Source: Zanthoxylum bungeanum
Taxonomy: Eukaryota; Streptophyta; Magnoliopsida; Sapindales; Rutaceae
NCBI GenBank assembly: GCA_019454045.1
Contig: SKCR01001881.1
Location: 1 to 64,000, forward strand
Direction: 5' to 3'
DNA: 64,000 nt
The notes under the pieces were generated by a model. The model was not told where the DNA came from. It searched no databases and saw only the letters and a program-made list of their open reading frames with translations. The translations under genes were made by a program, and so were the position numbers. Shown in pieces: positions 24,122 through 35,368 of the stretch (its first letter is position 1; every line of letters begins with the position of its first letter).

Positions 24122-24894
24122 ATGCCTGACCGGTGCTTACACACGCGTATAACGCAAGCTCACGTATCGTTCAAGTAGTATAAAAAGTATCGATCCCACG
24201 AGGACTTAATACCTAATCTATTAATTATATGAGGTCAAATGATTACTAGTATCTAAAAGGTTGATTGATTTATTTGAAATGGTGATGATTCTAAATTAAA
24301 AAACAAGTAAATAAAATTGTACGAATATAGGTTTAAGAAAATTCAAGATTAAAAACTATCTAGGATTGTGATTTCTTCCATATCATTTTAAAGATGAAGT
24401 GGTTATTTTATGTTTGTGTAATAAATCGGTTTACTAACCTGGAACACTAATTATGCAAAAGCCTATGTCGATGGTCAGACGCGAATACCTAGTTTAACCC
24501 AATTGAACCATATGTCTATGTCAACCAAATTATCTGGATTCATTAAGTTTAAGTTCCAATTATGGCTACCCCCGCCCGACATGTATATGTTTATCCTGTA
24601 AGGAAATCTATTAAAGGGTTATCTATCCTCAAGGAAGATCGTGGGCTATTAAGTCTAAGGCTGAAACCTAAAATTCCTTTGTCAAGTTTATTTTAGATTT
24701 ACCAGATCAATCTTATTAATGGCCAGTTAATAAAAAGCATTAAGATTAAGACTCAATAAATAAACCTTATATTACCCAAGCTATAATCTAACCCCTTATA
24801 AACCGGTGATATTGGATTTCATCATAACCCCAGATAACTGGCTTAGTTACGACACATATTTACGGGTAGTAAAAATTTAAATAAAATAAAAGAC

Positions 24895-25150
24895 ATAAAG
24901 TAAAATACTGAAAATTAAATACTAAAAAGTAAATTGCTGAAAAGTAAATGACAGAAAGTAAATGCTGAAATTAAATATTGAAAATTAAATGCTGAAAAGT
25001 AAATGCTGAAAGTAAATTACTGAAAAGTAAAAGCTGAAAGTAAATTGCTGAAAGTAAATTGCTGAAAAGTAAAAGCTGAAAGTAAATTGCTGAAAAGTAA
25101 ATGCTGAAAGTAAATTGCTGAAAGTAAATTGCTGAAAAGTAAATAAAGTA
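24895..25150. repeat. Minisatellite of CTGAAAAGTAAATG-like units in the solo LTR
   Basis: Repeated units of about 14-16 bases, each containing GCTGAAA(A)GTAAA. The same array in opposite orientation lies at 8100-8400 and 15580-15870 in the D LTRs with different copy numbers. Confidence 0.8.
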
Positions 25151-25247
25151 AAAGTACAATAAAAGAAAATGCTGAGGTAAAAGGATCCACTTTTATTACT
25201 TCTATTTTAGATATCTCCCTTAATATAATATATTAACTTTGCATGAT

Positions 25248-25420
25248 AATTACCAACCAGCCATATAGGTGGTATCCAGATTAAGTCAAATTAATAATTA
25301 ATTACCAACCGACCAATCAGGCGGTATCCAGTTTAGTCAGGTTAAAACCAATTTAAATAATTACCAACCGACCAATATGGTGGTATCCTCGTTAAGTCAG
25401 GTTTAACTAGTTTATATATT
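25248..25420. repeat. Three direct repeats of about 52-59 bases
   Basis: Each unit starts AATTACCAACC and contains GGTATCC and a GTCAGGTTA-like end (starts near 25248, 25300 and 25359). They lie within the part of the solo LTR that is missing from the D LTRs. Confidence 0.7.
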
Positions 25421-26336
25421 ATAATTAAGGGATATTAATCTAAATATTAGTAATAAAAGTTTTACCTTTTACCCCAGCAAAGGGGAGTTACCTCCTCATT
25501 ACTGAAAAGTAAAAATTGAAAATTAAAGAAAGAAAAGTATTGTGCGTAAAAGTAAATTGCGGAAAGTAAAAACTGAAAAGTAAAGAAAAGAAATTGCGAA
25601 AACGGAAATTAATTACTGAAAGCTGTAAATAAACAAACAAAATACATTCTTCTTAGTATTCTTAAGGAATTCCTTAGAAGAAAGTATGAATTTACAAAAT
25701 GAAATGGCTTGGTATTTATAGGCAAAATTTTGCCTCCATCAAATCATCCACCAAATCAATTATTAATTGCTCCACTAATTGCTCCACCAAATCCATTATT
25801 AATTGTTCCACTAATTGCTTATCATGTTTGGTGGTGATTTGATAATTTTTATTATTTATTTATTAATTTATGTTTTGCTTTGAAAATGATTGAAAATGAC
25901 TTTAATAATTACACACAACACACTTCTGGATGGTTCATCAATTTCGGGCATGAAATTTTCAGAATTAAAAATTATTTTGTCTTTCAAAATTGTAGATCTT
26001 TTATTCTTCTTTAATCTGGAACTTGAATCAGCTCAATCCGATATCGGAGTAAAAAGTTATGCCCCAAATAAGACAGATGCGCAAAACTGGAATTTCCAAA
26101 ACTGTACTTCGTTAAAACGCCCTATCAAGTTTCCAATCTCTAAAATTAATATGTCAAGTCCAATTTTTGCCCTATTTGACCCACATTTCGTCCTAAATGA
26201 TTTCATTGTGTCCCAATATTATTTTATCTGTACAATAAACTAAAACACATCAAAACGTTCATCAAACCCGAGAAACTAAATAAAAATTAAGTAAAAGGGA
26301 CGGTAAATATTGATATATTTTCCGCTCATCAATGCC

Positions 26337-26785
26337 ATAATTAATTACCCAAATTAACATTTCCAAAACAAAAATTTGTACAATTAATTATGCTCATTAA
26401 CATCAAAACATGTCCAACACATTTTAATCAAAAATCAAACCCATTTCATGCTTCTATACTTACGACATTTTGGGGTTTTTATTGTCCGATTTGGTTTCAA
26501 TCAAATTAAATCCAAAATCAATATTACCCAATGTTTTCCAACTCATCCAATGATCAAAAAACACAAAAATACCAAGACATTTAGGGCACTATAGATTCTG
26601 CCAAGCCAATCAAATTGGGGAAAAATGATCCAATCAATTTTTCATGAAATTGATCCAATACAACTTCAATTAAACATCATTTAAGCATACTCAATCAAGT
26701 AATTTTATCAAATCATGCTCAAATACAATTTACCCAATTTTAACCCTAAGTTCAAGTTCCATGCTCAATCTCGCTCTGATACCAT
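26337..26785 (-). mobile_element. Element B leader with primer binding site
   Basis: Matches 1-398. The last bases (26773-26784) are the reverse complement of TGGTATCAGAGC, the methionine-tRNA primer site, next to the 5' LTR. Confidence 0.8.
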
Positions 26786-28804
26786 TGTTGGGTTTCTACG
26801 GTCTAACCGGGATCGATTTAAGCAAGAAACATACATGTGAATACAACAAGGAAGTTGCAAAATACTTACATTGAGCGGTTGAGCGATGCGTTGAACACAA
26901 AAATCCAAGCTTTTCTCCTCCAAGGCTCTCGGCAGTGGGCATTATTTGTGTCCTCCAAATTTCGGCCATGGATGATCTCAAGCTCCAAGCTTTGTGATGT
27001 GATTCCATGCTCACGGATGCGGTTCCCTATCACCTTCGCAAGACTCCGGAAGTGTGCTAGCACTTAGGAATTTTTTTTGCCACAAAAATTCCTTAGCTAC
27101 TCCTTCATTTTCACGGTAAAACCAGAATTTGAGGAAGAAAAAATGGCCCTTGGCCGAGTGAGGAGAGAAGAGAATGAGAGAAGAAGTATGTTAGGTTGGT
27201 GTGGATTTGTGTATCTAATACACTAAAAGGAATTTCAAAAATCCATTTACAAATTTTGCTTTCCAAAAGTCAAACCATTTAAAGTCACAACCACTTCCAT
27301 CAACTATTCACATCAAAAGTGACTAGACATCACATCACTCAAAGTGACAAGTGAATTGACGCTTGATGTGACTAGTGATTTGACGCTTGATGTGACTTAT
27401 GGGCCGCACTTAAATTCGCAATGCGAGTGCGCCCGCAAACACTCCCGGGCTCGGGTTCGCTAATTCCAAATTAACGAATTTTCCGTTGCGACGTAATTAA
27501 ATAATTATGCCTAGCAAAATCACTATTCACGTCGCTAACGAATTAATTCTAAATTAACTCGTTTGCCGGAATTAAAATCTAATTTTAATTCCGCGTCAAA
27601 ATCCAATTTCGTTTAATATATCGAATATATTAATTTATCGATTAATTCCAAATTAATCGTTCTCTCTCTTTTAAATAATATTTTATCCAAGATAAAATAT
27701 CTCCGCAATTAATCCCAGATTAATTTTTTCTCTCATATAATTAATCTCAGATTAATAAAGTGCGAGTCATACGTCATCGGTGAATCTTCGGGAAGCGACC
27801 CATGAGATCCCCGGATATGTTCACAGTAAATCCGGTCGTCGGACTATCCGAACACGTATGTACCAAGTACTACGTTTTTACCGATTTACAAGACAAGGTT
27901 GGCTTCTAGCAAAGCGTCATGCCTACCCAATTCTCCAGAAATATCCTTACATGAATATACGATCTATATCAGGCGTAGTATACGTAGTATTGCGTTTTTC
28001 GATACAGTATCGAATGTCACGTGCAAGGCCTGGGGCTGGAAATGTGTCTGCCCCGTACGAAGCACATATCGGATCTCTGGTAACTAGTCTCTATAATCGG
28101 ATAAACATGACCTAGTCATAATATCCCGATAGCTGCAGCATATAAGAGAACGAGTTCTGTATCCTACGTGATCATCATCTCCACTATAACTGGAGTGATA
28201 CTTCTGTCTCGACATCACACCCAATACACTACGATTCTCAATATACCCAGAAGAGGCGTCCACAGAACCTGTTAAAGCCCTGGACGACCAAAACCAAAGT
28301 ATATTGATTGTCGCAAGTATTAGCGGTGCAAGTCTCAGGTTAAGACCAAATACACCTACCCTGATTCGGACTTCCATAGACACATAGTCATACTACCAAT
28401 GGAATTCCGAGGGGTCTATCCAGAGCGAAGCTGTTTTTCGTACCATCGGTAAAACACAACCTCCTACTACACTTGCATGAGTATCCTATACCCAAATATA
28501 TGAGAACTATGATGTTATGCCCTCATAACGCGCACAAGTGTAATACTAGTCTTTTTCGTATTATCGATGTCCAATCTCGATAATACTCTGACTAGAGATA
28601 TTTAATGATTAAACCTTTATGAATTGATACTGTCTCATATCATCTTAATCCAAGAACTAATCATAAGGACCTCCTATCATTTATACATCTTGGTAATCTA
28701 ATTACAAATGATAAGAGAGCAATTTCTTTTGTCACATAGTTAATTTGTACAACAACACCATGATCTGTACAAATAGTGACGCTATGAGTCATACCTGTCC
28801 AACA
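26786..28804 (-). mobile_element. 5' LTR of element B
   Basis: Begins TGTTGGG and ends CCAACA, followed by ATAAC (28805-28809), the same five bases that precede the left LTR. Together the two LTRs delimit one insertion of 8.7 kb. A 111-codon frame at 27780-28115 recurs in the other copies but opens without ATG and is disrupted in B1, so it is not called a gene. Confidence 0.88.
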
Positions 28805-28809
28805 ATAAC

Positions 28810-29180
28810 TAGTAGATTATGTGCAAACCTCCTCTTTCTGTGAGATATATTAATCATATTACATTGGATCTGAATGGTAGCCTTTACTAAATGACAGCAA
28901 AAAATAATTTATCTGATCCAGACGGTTAAACTCAGTTTATTTAGGTAGAAAAATGTCTGAGATAATATTTGTTCCCTTTGTTAATAAGATTTCAAAAAAA
29001 AAAGGAAAACAGTTGAGGTCTTTATTTAATTCGAGTCTATCGTGTTGGGTCTCATTAATTGACTGTGCCACGACAAGGGGTATTCAATCCAATTGAATAG
29101 GATCTTTAGGTCTATGAAAATGTCTGGCAAATGTTTTGGAACCTGACTGTTTGATATTTTTTTTTAATCTTCTTTAGCAG
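28810..29180. other. Non-element DNA, no gene seen
   Basis: AT-rich, not repeated elsewhere in the window. It may be intron sequence of the gene whose possible exon follows. Confidence 0.4.
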
Positions 29181-29254
29181 TTTTGAGCGACCCTGTCAAA
29201 AGGGAGAGAATATGGCAGCAGAGGATGTTGCAAGCATATGGTTGCAATATAATT
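29181..29254 (+). pseudogene. Possible isolated exon of a J-domain (DnaJ-like) protein
   Basis: Flanked by a good acceptor (TCTTCTTTAGCAG) and donor (GTAAGA). In one frame it reads VLSDPVKRERIWQQRM, which resembles the end of a J domain (VLSDP.KR...). J proteins stimulate Hsp70 ATPase. No companion exon was recognised, and the rest may lie beyond the inserted elements. The segment is short, so chance similarity is possible. Confidence 0.33.
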
Positions 29255-29654
29255 GTAAGAATTTCTCCTCGTTCATCTGGGTAGCTTCCATATAGTTTAG
29301 GCTAAAGTTTTCTGCAAATTATTTTTCTATTGTTGAATATCTAAATCGTTACAAGGGCCTAATATTAACACGCAATGGCCTTGGGATGAAGCATTCAATT
29401 GTGTAATACGTTGTCAGTATATTTGAGTAGTGCATATGGATATGGGGAGAGCGCATTTTTTTTTATCGAGGCTGCAAGTAACATTGAGAGGGCATGGAGA
29501 GCAGCAATTTGTTGTATGTATTGCATCATAACTTGAACCTCATTGTAAAATAGAAAAAAAATGCTACAAAATTGTTATCTAACATCTAATGCTTACCTAT
29601 TTATCTCTTTTGAGGGCTCCAATATATTATCTTTCATGCAGTTAGCTTGGTTGG
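29255..29654. other. Unassigned AT-rich stretch
   Basis: No coding potential or repeat relationship seen up to the LTR edge at 29655. Confidence 0.4.
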
Positions 29655-30738
29655 TGAAAATTCGATTTTGTCCTAAATTTCTGACCATATGCGGAATATT
29701 ACTCTATTTAAGACAAGTTTAATGTAGAGCAACTTAGTTTGAATCAACAAGTGTCCTTAATTTTAATCATATGTAAAATAAAGCAAATATCAAGGCAATA
29801 AAGAGAATCACACAAGAAATTTTGTTGACGGAATGGAAAACTCGTGCAAGTAAAAAATCACTACGGGTATAGGTTACCATCTCGATCCATTATAATAGAG
29901 AAAACTTACAGCGATGGTATATGACATATGGTGACAACTTCACAGACTCAAATACCTCTATATTGTAATAACTCAAAGAATCCCCCGAGCCCGCACCAAG
30001 CAGCTTTCTTCATAAACTCTATAGTCTCTGAGTGGATCAACCTTGCAAACTCGCAACGTCAGAACTCTCACTACCAATCTTCCTCATTTAGAACTCTGAA
30101 AGCTTAGGAAATTAGGTTAAGGTTGTGTTTTTGTGTTGATGGTTACCAAAGAACAATATTACCAAAGCAAAAAAGATAATGGAATCAATGAAGTCTTCTA
30201 GGTTGATTGTCAATAAGGAATAAACAAAGTATATGGTGGCTCTCAAAATAGTATTTATTCACTTGGGTAAAGTGACTAAGTGTTTGTTTAAATAGGTAGG
30301 CAAATTATAGGTCTTTCCTTGTACAAAACTGACTCAAAACGCGTCCAAAATAAACCACTTACACATGAGAGTTTGAACACCCCTCAAACGCGCCTCAAAC
30401 GCAAAGTTTCTGCCTCCGAGCATTAGAACGCTCAGACGAACGCAACGCGAACACATGTCTAGGACTAGGTTTGAGATGTAACTTAAAACGCTTGTAACTT
30501 TCTCGTCTCTCAGTCAAATTTTGCGTTCTTTATATGTACACGATCATCTTCAAATCTAATTTCCAATGACACTGACCTCATGTCAATTGAAACTCTAAAT
30601 CTTCCGGAATGTTCAAAAGAGTGAACGCCATTCTGATATCTCCATTTGATGTTGTCCAAATACTTGACCAATTGCTCCGAGATCTTCAAGACTCATTACA
30701 ACTCAATTGAACTTGTTTTGTTACGAAAGTTTCCAACA
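29655..30738 (-). mobile_element. 3' LTR of copia element E
   Basis: On the minus strand it starts TGTTGGAAAC and ends TTTTCA. Its left part (29655-30060) matches 47578-47983. The purine-rich AAGGGAGAGATTGT just outside (minus strand, about 30751-30765) fits a polypurine tract, making this the 3' LTR. Confidence 0.72.
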
Positions 30739-32151
30739 CACATGGAACTAACAATCTCTCCCTTGACATTCTGTGAAAAAACACCTAATATAAAGACTAT
30801 GATAAAAGATGTAAAAATAACGTAGCCAACTGCCAACCATCAAGATAGTGACTAATTTTAATATGATTCGATCTAATACCTAACCTAGTAGTCTTGAAGT
30901 CGATGTCATCACAGCCACTAATCTGCTCACCTGAAACATCCACAAACAACAATATATAGTGAAAAACATAAAGAATATAAAGAGCAGACAAATCGACGAA
31001 AGAATAGTCTCATGCATTTAAAAATAAATATCATACTCCTCCTTAATCCTACTTCACCAAAATGGTCAAAATGGATATTCTATTACACTTCCTCTTTTTG
31101 CCACGAAATGACAATAGATAATCAAACATTATGCAAGAGAATAAAAAGTAGACACACGTGCTACTTATAAACCTATTATAAATCTAACTTACTCCCCCCA
31201 CTAACAAGACAACATAGTTAGTAAAAGGAAAAACTCATAAAAATACAGTATGTAAATTAAATTACAATATGCAATGACTAAAAGCACACATAAGCATACA
31301 CAATGAGTTTTAAAAAAAATAAGTAAAAAAACGACTGAAAACAACACTTCAAGTAAGTACAATTGTACTCAGTTGTTTATAACATAAGATAATATGAAAT
31401 AATTTTTATTATGCTTAAGAACATACATATGCATATGACATAAACACCAAAGCATAACAAGCCTTTGCGTGAAAAAATAAGTGTGCAACGAGTCAACGCT
31501 TAAGACCTTATTTTATAAGCAGGACACGGCCAAAGAAAACTCATCTCATGACAGTAAATGTTCAAACCTAGCACCAATATGACCTGAAAATAAACAACAT
31601 TTGTTGCATGCTATAATATTCTCCTTATAAATATAAGCTCTTAAATAAACTCTCTCGAGTGAATGATTTTTGCCTTTATCTTTTTTATTTTTCCCATTGG
31701 CTCTTTTGCACTTAAAACTCATTTAAATTTTTTTTCTCTTACAAGGGGATATCATAAGTTCATCTAGTCAAAGGTCATACTATTTAGTGATCTAAGTATG
31801 ACATAGATTAGACTGCCAATCCAAAAACTCATACATGCGATCAAGCCTCAAGACATAAAAATGTGTATGTGAAATACAAGTAAAAGATATAATAAGGGTT
31901 TCCATCACACACACTCATGCACATAGAGCATCAAGAAAAATAAAAGTATATTATACATGTATAACCATATATCCTACATACTAGTACCACATGCACATGC
32001 TTTTACATGCTCTTTCAAGCTATAAATTATTTTTGGTCTTTTTTATTTTATTTTATTTTTTGTATTTTTCTTTTAACATAAAAACAAGAAAATACACAAC
32101 ATGACTTGTCATTATCCAATGGTATGTGGAGTTGTATTCCCGAATACAGAT
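30739..32151 (-). mobile_element. 3' internal part of element E
   Basis: No intact ORF. The minus strand has degenerate copia-like stretches, and the region reads as the decayed end of pol plus untranslated sequence. Assigned to E because it lies between the E polypurine tract and the E gag on the same strand. Confidence 0.45.
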
Positions 32152-32159
32152 CATGCTAC

Positions 32160-32620
32160 TAGACCCGGCCAAGGTTCCGGTTCAGAACCGGAATCGAACC
32201 GGTTTCCGGTCCGGTTTGCATATATATAATAATATATTTTTTTAATTTTTTAGATAAGATTTTTATTTGTAATTTAGTGTAATTATGTAATGTAATTAAC
32301 GTAATTTGTAATTTACATAATTTTATTTGTAATTATGTAATTTTATTTGTAATTATTTTCAAAAATAATAATTTAATGTATTATTTGTAATTTGAGTTTT
32401 ATTTTCAAAAAAAAAAAAAAAACCGAAAGGAACATGAACCGGAACCGAACGTTCGGTTCCAGTTCCGGTTCTGGTTCCGGTTCCGGTTCCGGTTCCATTT
32501 TAGTGTGGAATCGGAACCGAACCGGAATTTACCGGTTCGGTTCCCGTTCCACACAAAGTGGAACCGGAACCGGACGGTTCGGTTCCAGTTCGGAACCGAA
32601 CCGAACCGCCGCCCGGTCTA
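32160..32620. mobile_element. hAT-type MITE inserted in element E
   Basis: Inverted ends TAGACCCGGCC and CGCCCGGTCTA. Flanking 8-bp duplications are CATGCTAC (32152-32159) and CATACTAC (32621-32628), 7 of 8 matching, typical of hAT transposons. Subterminal regions are dense in GGAACCGG/CCGGTTCC, including a GGTTCC hexamer run at about 32457-32495; the core is AT-rich. Non-autonomous: no transposase. Confidence 0.82.
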
Positions 32621-32628
32621 CATACTAC

Positions 32629-33178
32629 CATCTAATCAGAATCAGTTATGAAATTTATGTCCGGATTTCCATCATTTATACAAAAGGATATATAATAAAA
32701 ATAAAATACACACATCCATATGTAGTGAAAATAAAAAAAATACAGTCTTCCAAACACATAAAACACACGCACACACACATGCAATGGGGAAATATGAATG
32801 CAAAATCTTCGGTGAGACACACTAGAGTGCAATCCCATCATACCTTTTACGATCAAGACATTCAGAAGTTATTAGGAAAGAATTTTCCTTTCTCACCCAA
32901 ACTTTCTTACGAGTCTCGTTAACTTGAGAACTGCAAGTCAACAAAGCGAATTTCTCACTAATGAATTGCGTCTATTTAGCTAGCGCATAAACTTGACGGA
33001 CTAGCTATGACGAATCAAATCTAGGTGAAAAACGTTTAGACATTTTATTTTGTTTGTGCAACATGAAACATTTAGGCCTAATTTGTCATGTCTTACCTCG
33101 GTGATGGAAAATAGACAAAAACCACAGACGGGAGCGAGATTTACCCACTACAACCTCTAGATTAAGGTTAGATCATAA
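32629..33178 (-). mobile_element. Element E internal segment
   Basis: Decayed sequence without a supported ORF, between the MITE and LTR F. Confidence 0.4.
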
Positions 33179-35368
33179 TGTTGGGGTTTTAGCGCGGGCG
33201 CAGCGGAAGAGCGGTTCGGACGGAATAGTAACTTTAAAAATTTTTAAAATTACCAAATAAATTATTCAACATCCAATATGAATAATTCATTCATATTTCA
33301 CCTAAACATATTTATTCGATATCAAATAATGACATAAATAGGTTAGAAACATCGCGAAACTTTTACGAAAATATTTTTCCGCAAAATGGTATAAAACGCG
33401 TTTTTGTCCGAACCGACCAACCAATACACATTGGGGCTATCCAGGTCAGCTCCAATAGTACTTGGGAAGTTCTTGGGCTGCCTGAACAGTGACCAATTCA
33501 CTGTTTGGACAGCAGACACCCGGTAAGCCCGAAACTCACACAGTAACACCGTTTTTCACCGTTTTCGCATATTTCAACTCCGAAATAATTTCCGGCAATT
33601 GTTCCAATGCCCAAAACACATCCAATATATTTATATAACATATTTTTCATCACCAAAACACAGAATTTCTAGATCTGATTTGGTAACTAAAAATATCATT
33701 TTTCATGCTTTAAATCCAATTTTCTCAACATTAATCATATTAACACTTACACCAACCAAAGCCACCACCTATGAAGAACTCAAGAAAAATTTTATGAGTT
33801 ACAAGAGTGGTAATAACACTCTAGAATGGCAACAAGTCATCAAATGACAAAATTGAACTAATATTACAGTAATATTATTCAATCAAACTTCACACATATA
33901 TCTAGCCTCCAAATCCATCCTCCAAATCAAAAGGGCCCAAAATATAAGAAATGAAGAAACCCTAGAACTATTCTAGATATTTAAGAACAAGAAACAAGAT
34001 TTCTAAGTTTAAGATTATTGAAGATTTCCTCTAAATCTTGTAATTTTCTTAAACTTTTTTCTTGAATTTCTTCACTTTCTTCCTTGACTCTTCAAGAAAA
34101 TTTGGGTGCTTTTCATTTGGGAGAGGTTTCGGCCATGGAGGTCGTAAAATGAATAAAACAAAATTTTTCAACTTTAAATACAAGGGTAAACCGACTTGGG
34201 GGGATATAAGGGTATTTTGGTCATTTGGTCATTTTTAATCTAATTAAATAATAATAAGCTTTTAAGTTGACAAATCCAATTTGTAAACTTTAAGCTTAAT
34301 AAAATCATGCCACATGTAACCAATAATAATCAAACATATTGCATAACATTTATGTAATATTGAAATAATTTAATTATCTAGATATTTAACATTTAAACAC
34401 CTAAATAATTAATTAATGAGATTATTATTATATATGTATTTTTATTTACATTAAATAACAAATACATATATTAATGGCATGTGTCAAAGTCTCATTTGAC
34501 AATTAATTAATATGTATCAAATTAAATTTTGTATCAAATACAAATACACATTAATTATTAATTTACCGAAATGCCCTTAATGCATGTATTTATGTTTAAC
34601 CTATTAAACGATTCGAATTAACTCATTTTAATTCCGTGAAGTATTAGGAATAATCTATATTATTCATAACGTGTTCCCCAAGTGCTCAACGAGTACACTT
34701 CATATTGTGGGACTCTCTAAGTTTAGGTTTATCAGTCACAGAATCTAATTTCGTGTCTATAATTCACCCACTCATGAATTATGACGACCACGGATAATCT
34801 CGCTAAACTATGCAAGTAGAGGTCATTGCATACTTATAATCCCTTCGTCACAGGCTATCAATATTACACCGGGGATATAGATAAGAACGTCAAATCCATA
34901 AGGTATAATATAGTCAGCTTTTAAATTTACGATCTCTAAATAACACTCGGAACTCGCTTCCGAAGTATTTCACGGCCATGGATTTACTAGATCATAAATA
35001 CGTATATGATACATATGCCCTGTACACAAGACTGACAGATTCTATCTGATACTCACAGGATATCATGAGCATCAGTCCACACCCAACGAACATGTGAAGG
35101 TCTGATCTAAATAGATCGGTGACGTGACTGCCATCAAAGTGTGGAAGATATCTCATATATCCACAGTTGTATCTCAAGTCGAAGGACCACTATGCTACTC
35201 GACTCGAGAAGATTCCTATTGACGTTGGTATACCATATATTAGGAAAATCTTCGGTGAGTCGTTCAGTGTTTATCAAATAAACACCTACACATCTATACG
35301 AGTCTCCTAAGACTCATGGTTTATTGGGATAAACCATCAGACCAAGTCATAATATACGACATGTACTG
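33179..35368 (-). mobile_element. LTR F, larger piece
   Basis: Minus-strand LTR of the A/C/G family. Its right part is the reverse complement of about 35650-36400. The left edge reads AACCCCAACA on the minus strand. It is interrupted at 35368 by element G and resumes at 44614. No clear duplication was found around F, so it may be a remnant. Confidence 0.72.
35364..35368. repeat. Target site duplication TACTG, left copy (element G)
   Basis: TACTG precedes the G 5' LTR and recurs at 44609-44613 after the 3' LTR. Confidence 0.8.

Larger units (their letters stand above)
24127..26331 (-). mobile_element. Solo LTR of the D family inside element B
   Basis: Reverse-complement match to the D LTRs over the whole length, from TGACCGG at the left to CCGCTCATCA at the right. 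ATGCC lies on both sides (24122-24126 and 26332-26336), a perfect 5-bp duplication. It is about 400 bases longer than the D LTRs owing to extra sequence around 25150-25500. The inverted TATA box is near 25711-25720. No internal region, hence solo. Confidence 0.9.

Noticed and set aside
25248..25420. Regularly spaced repeats resembling a CRISPR array
   Set aside because: Only three degenerate units with spacing of 52-59 bases inside a plant LTR; CRISPR arrays do not occur here.
32392..32922. 176-codon ORF rich in GSGSGS and NRT
   Set aside because: It starts in a poly-A run and reads through the GGTTCC-type repeats of a hAT MITE.
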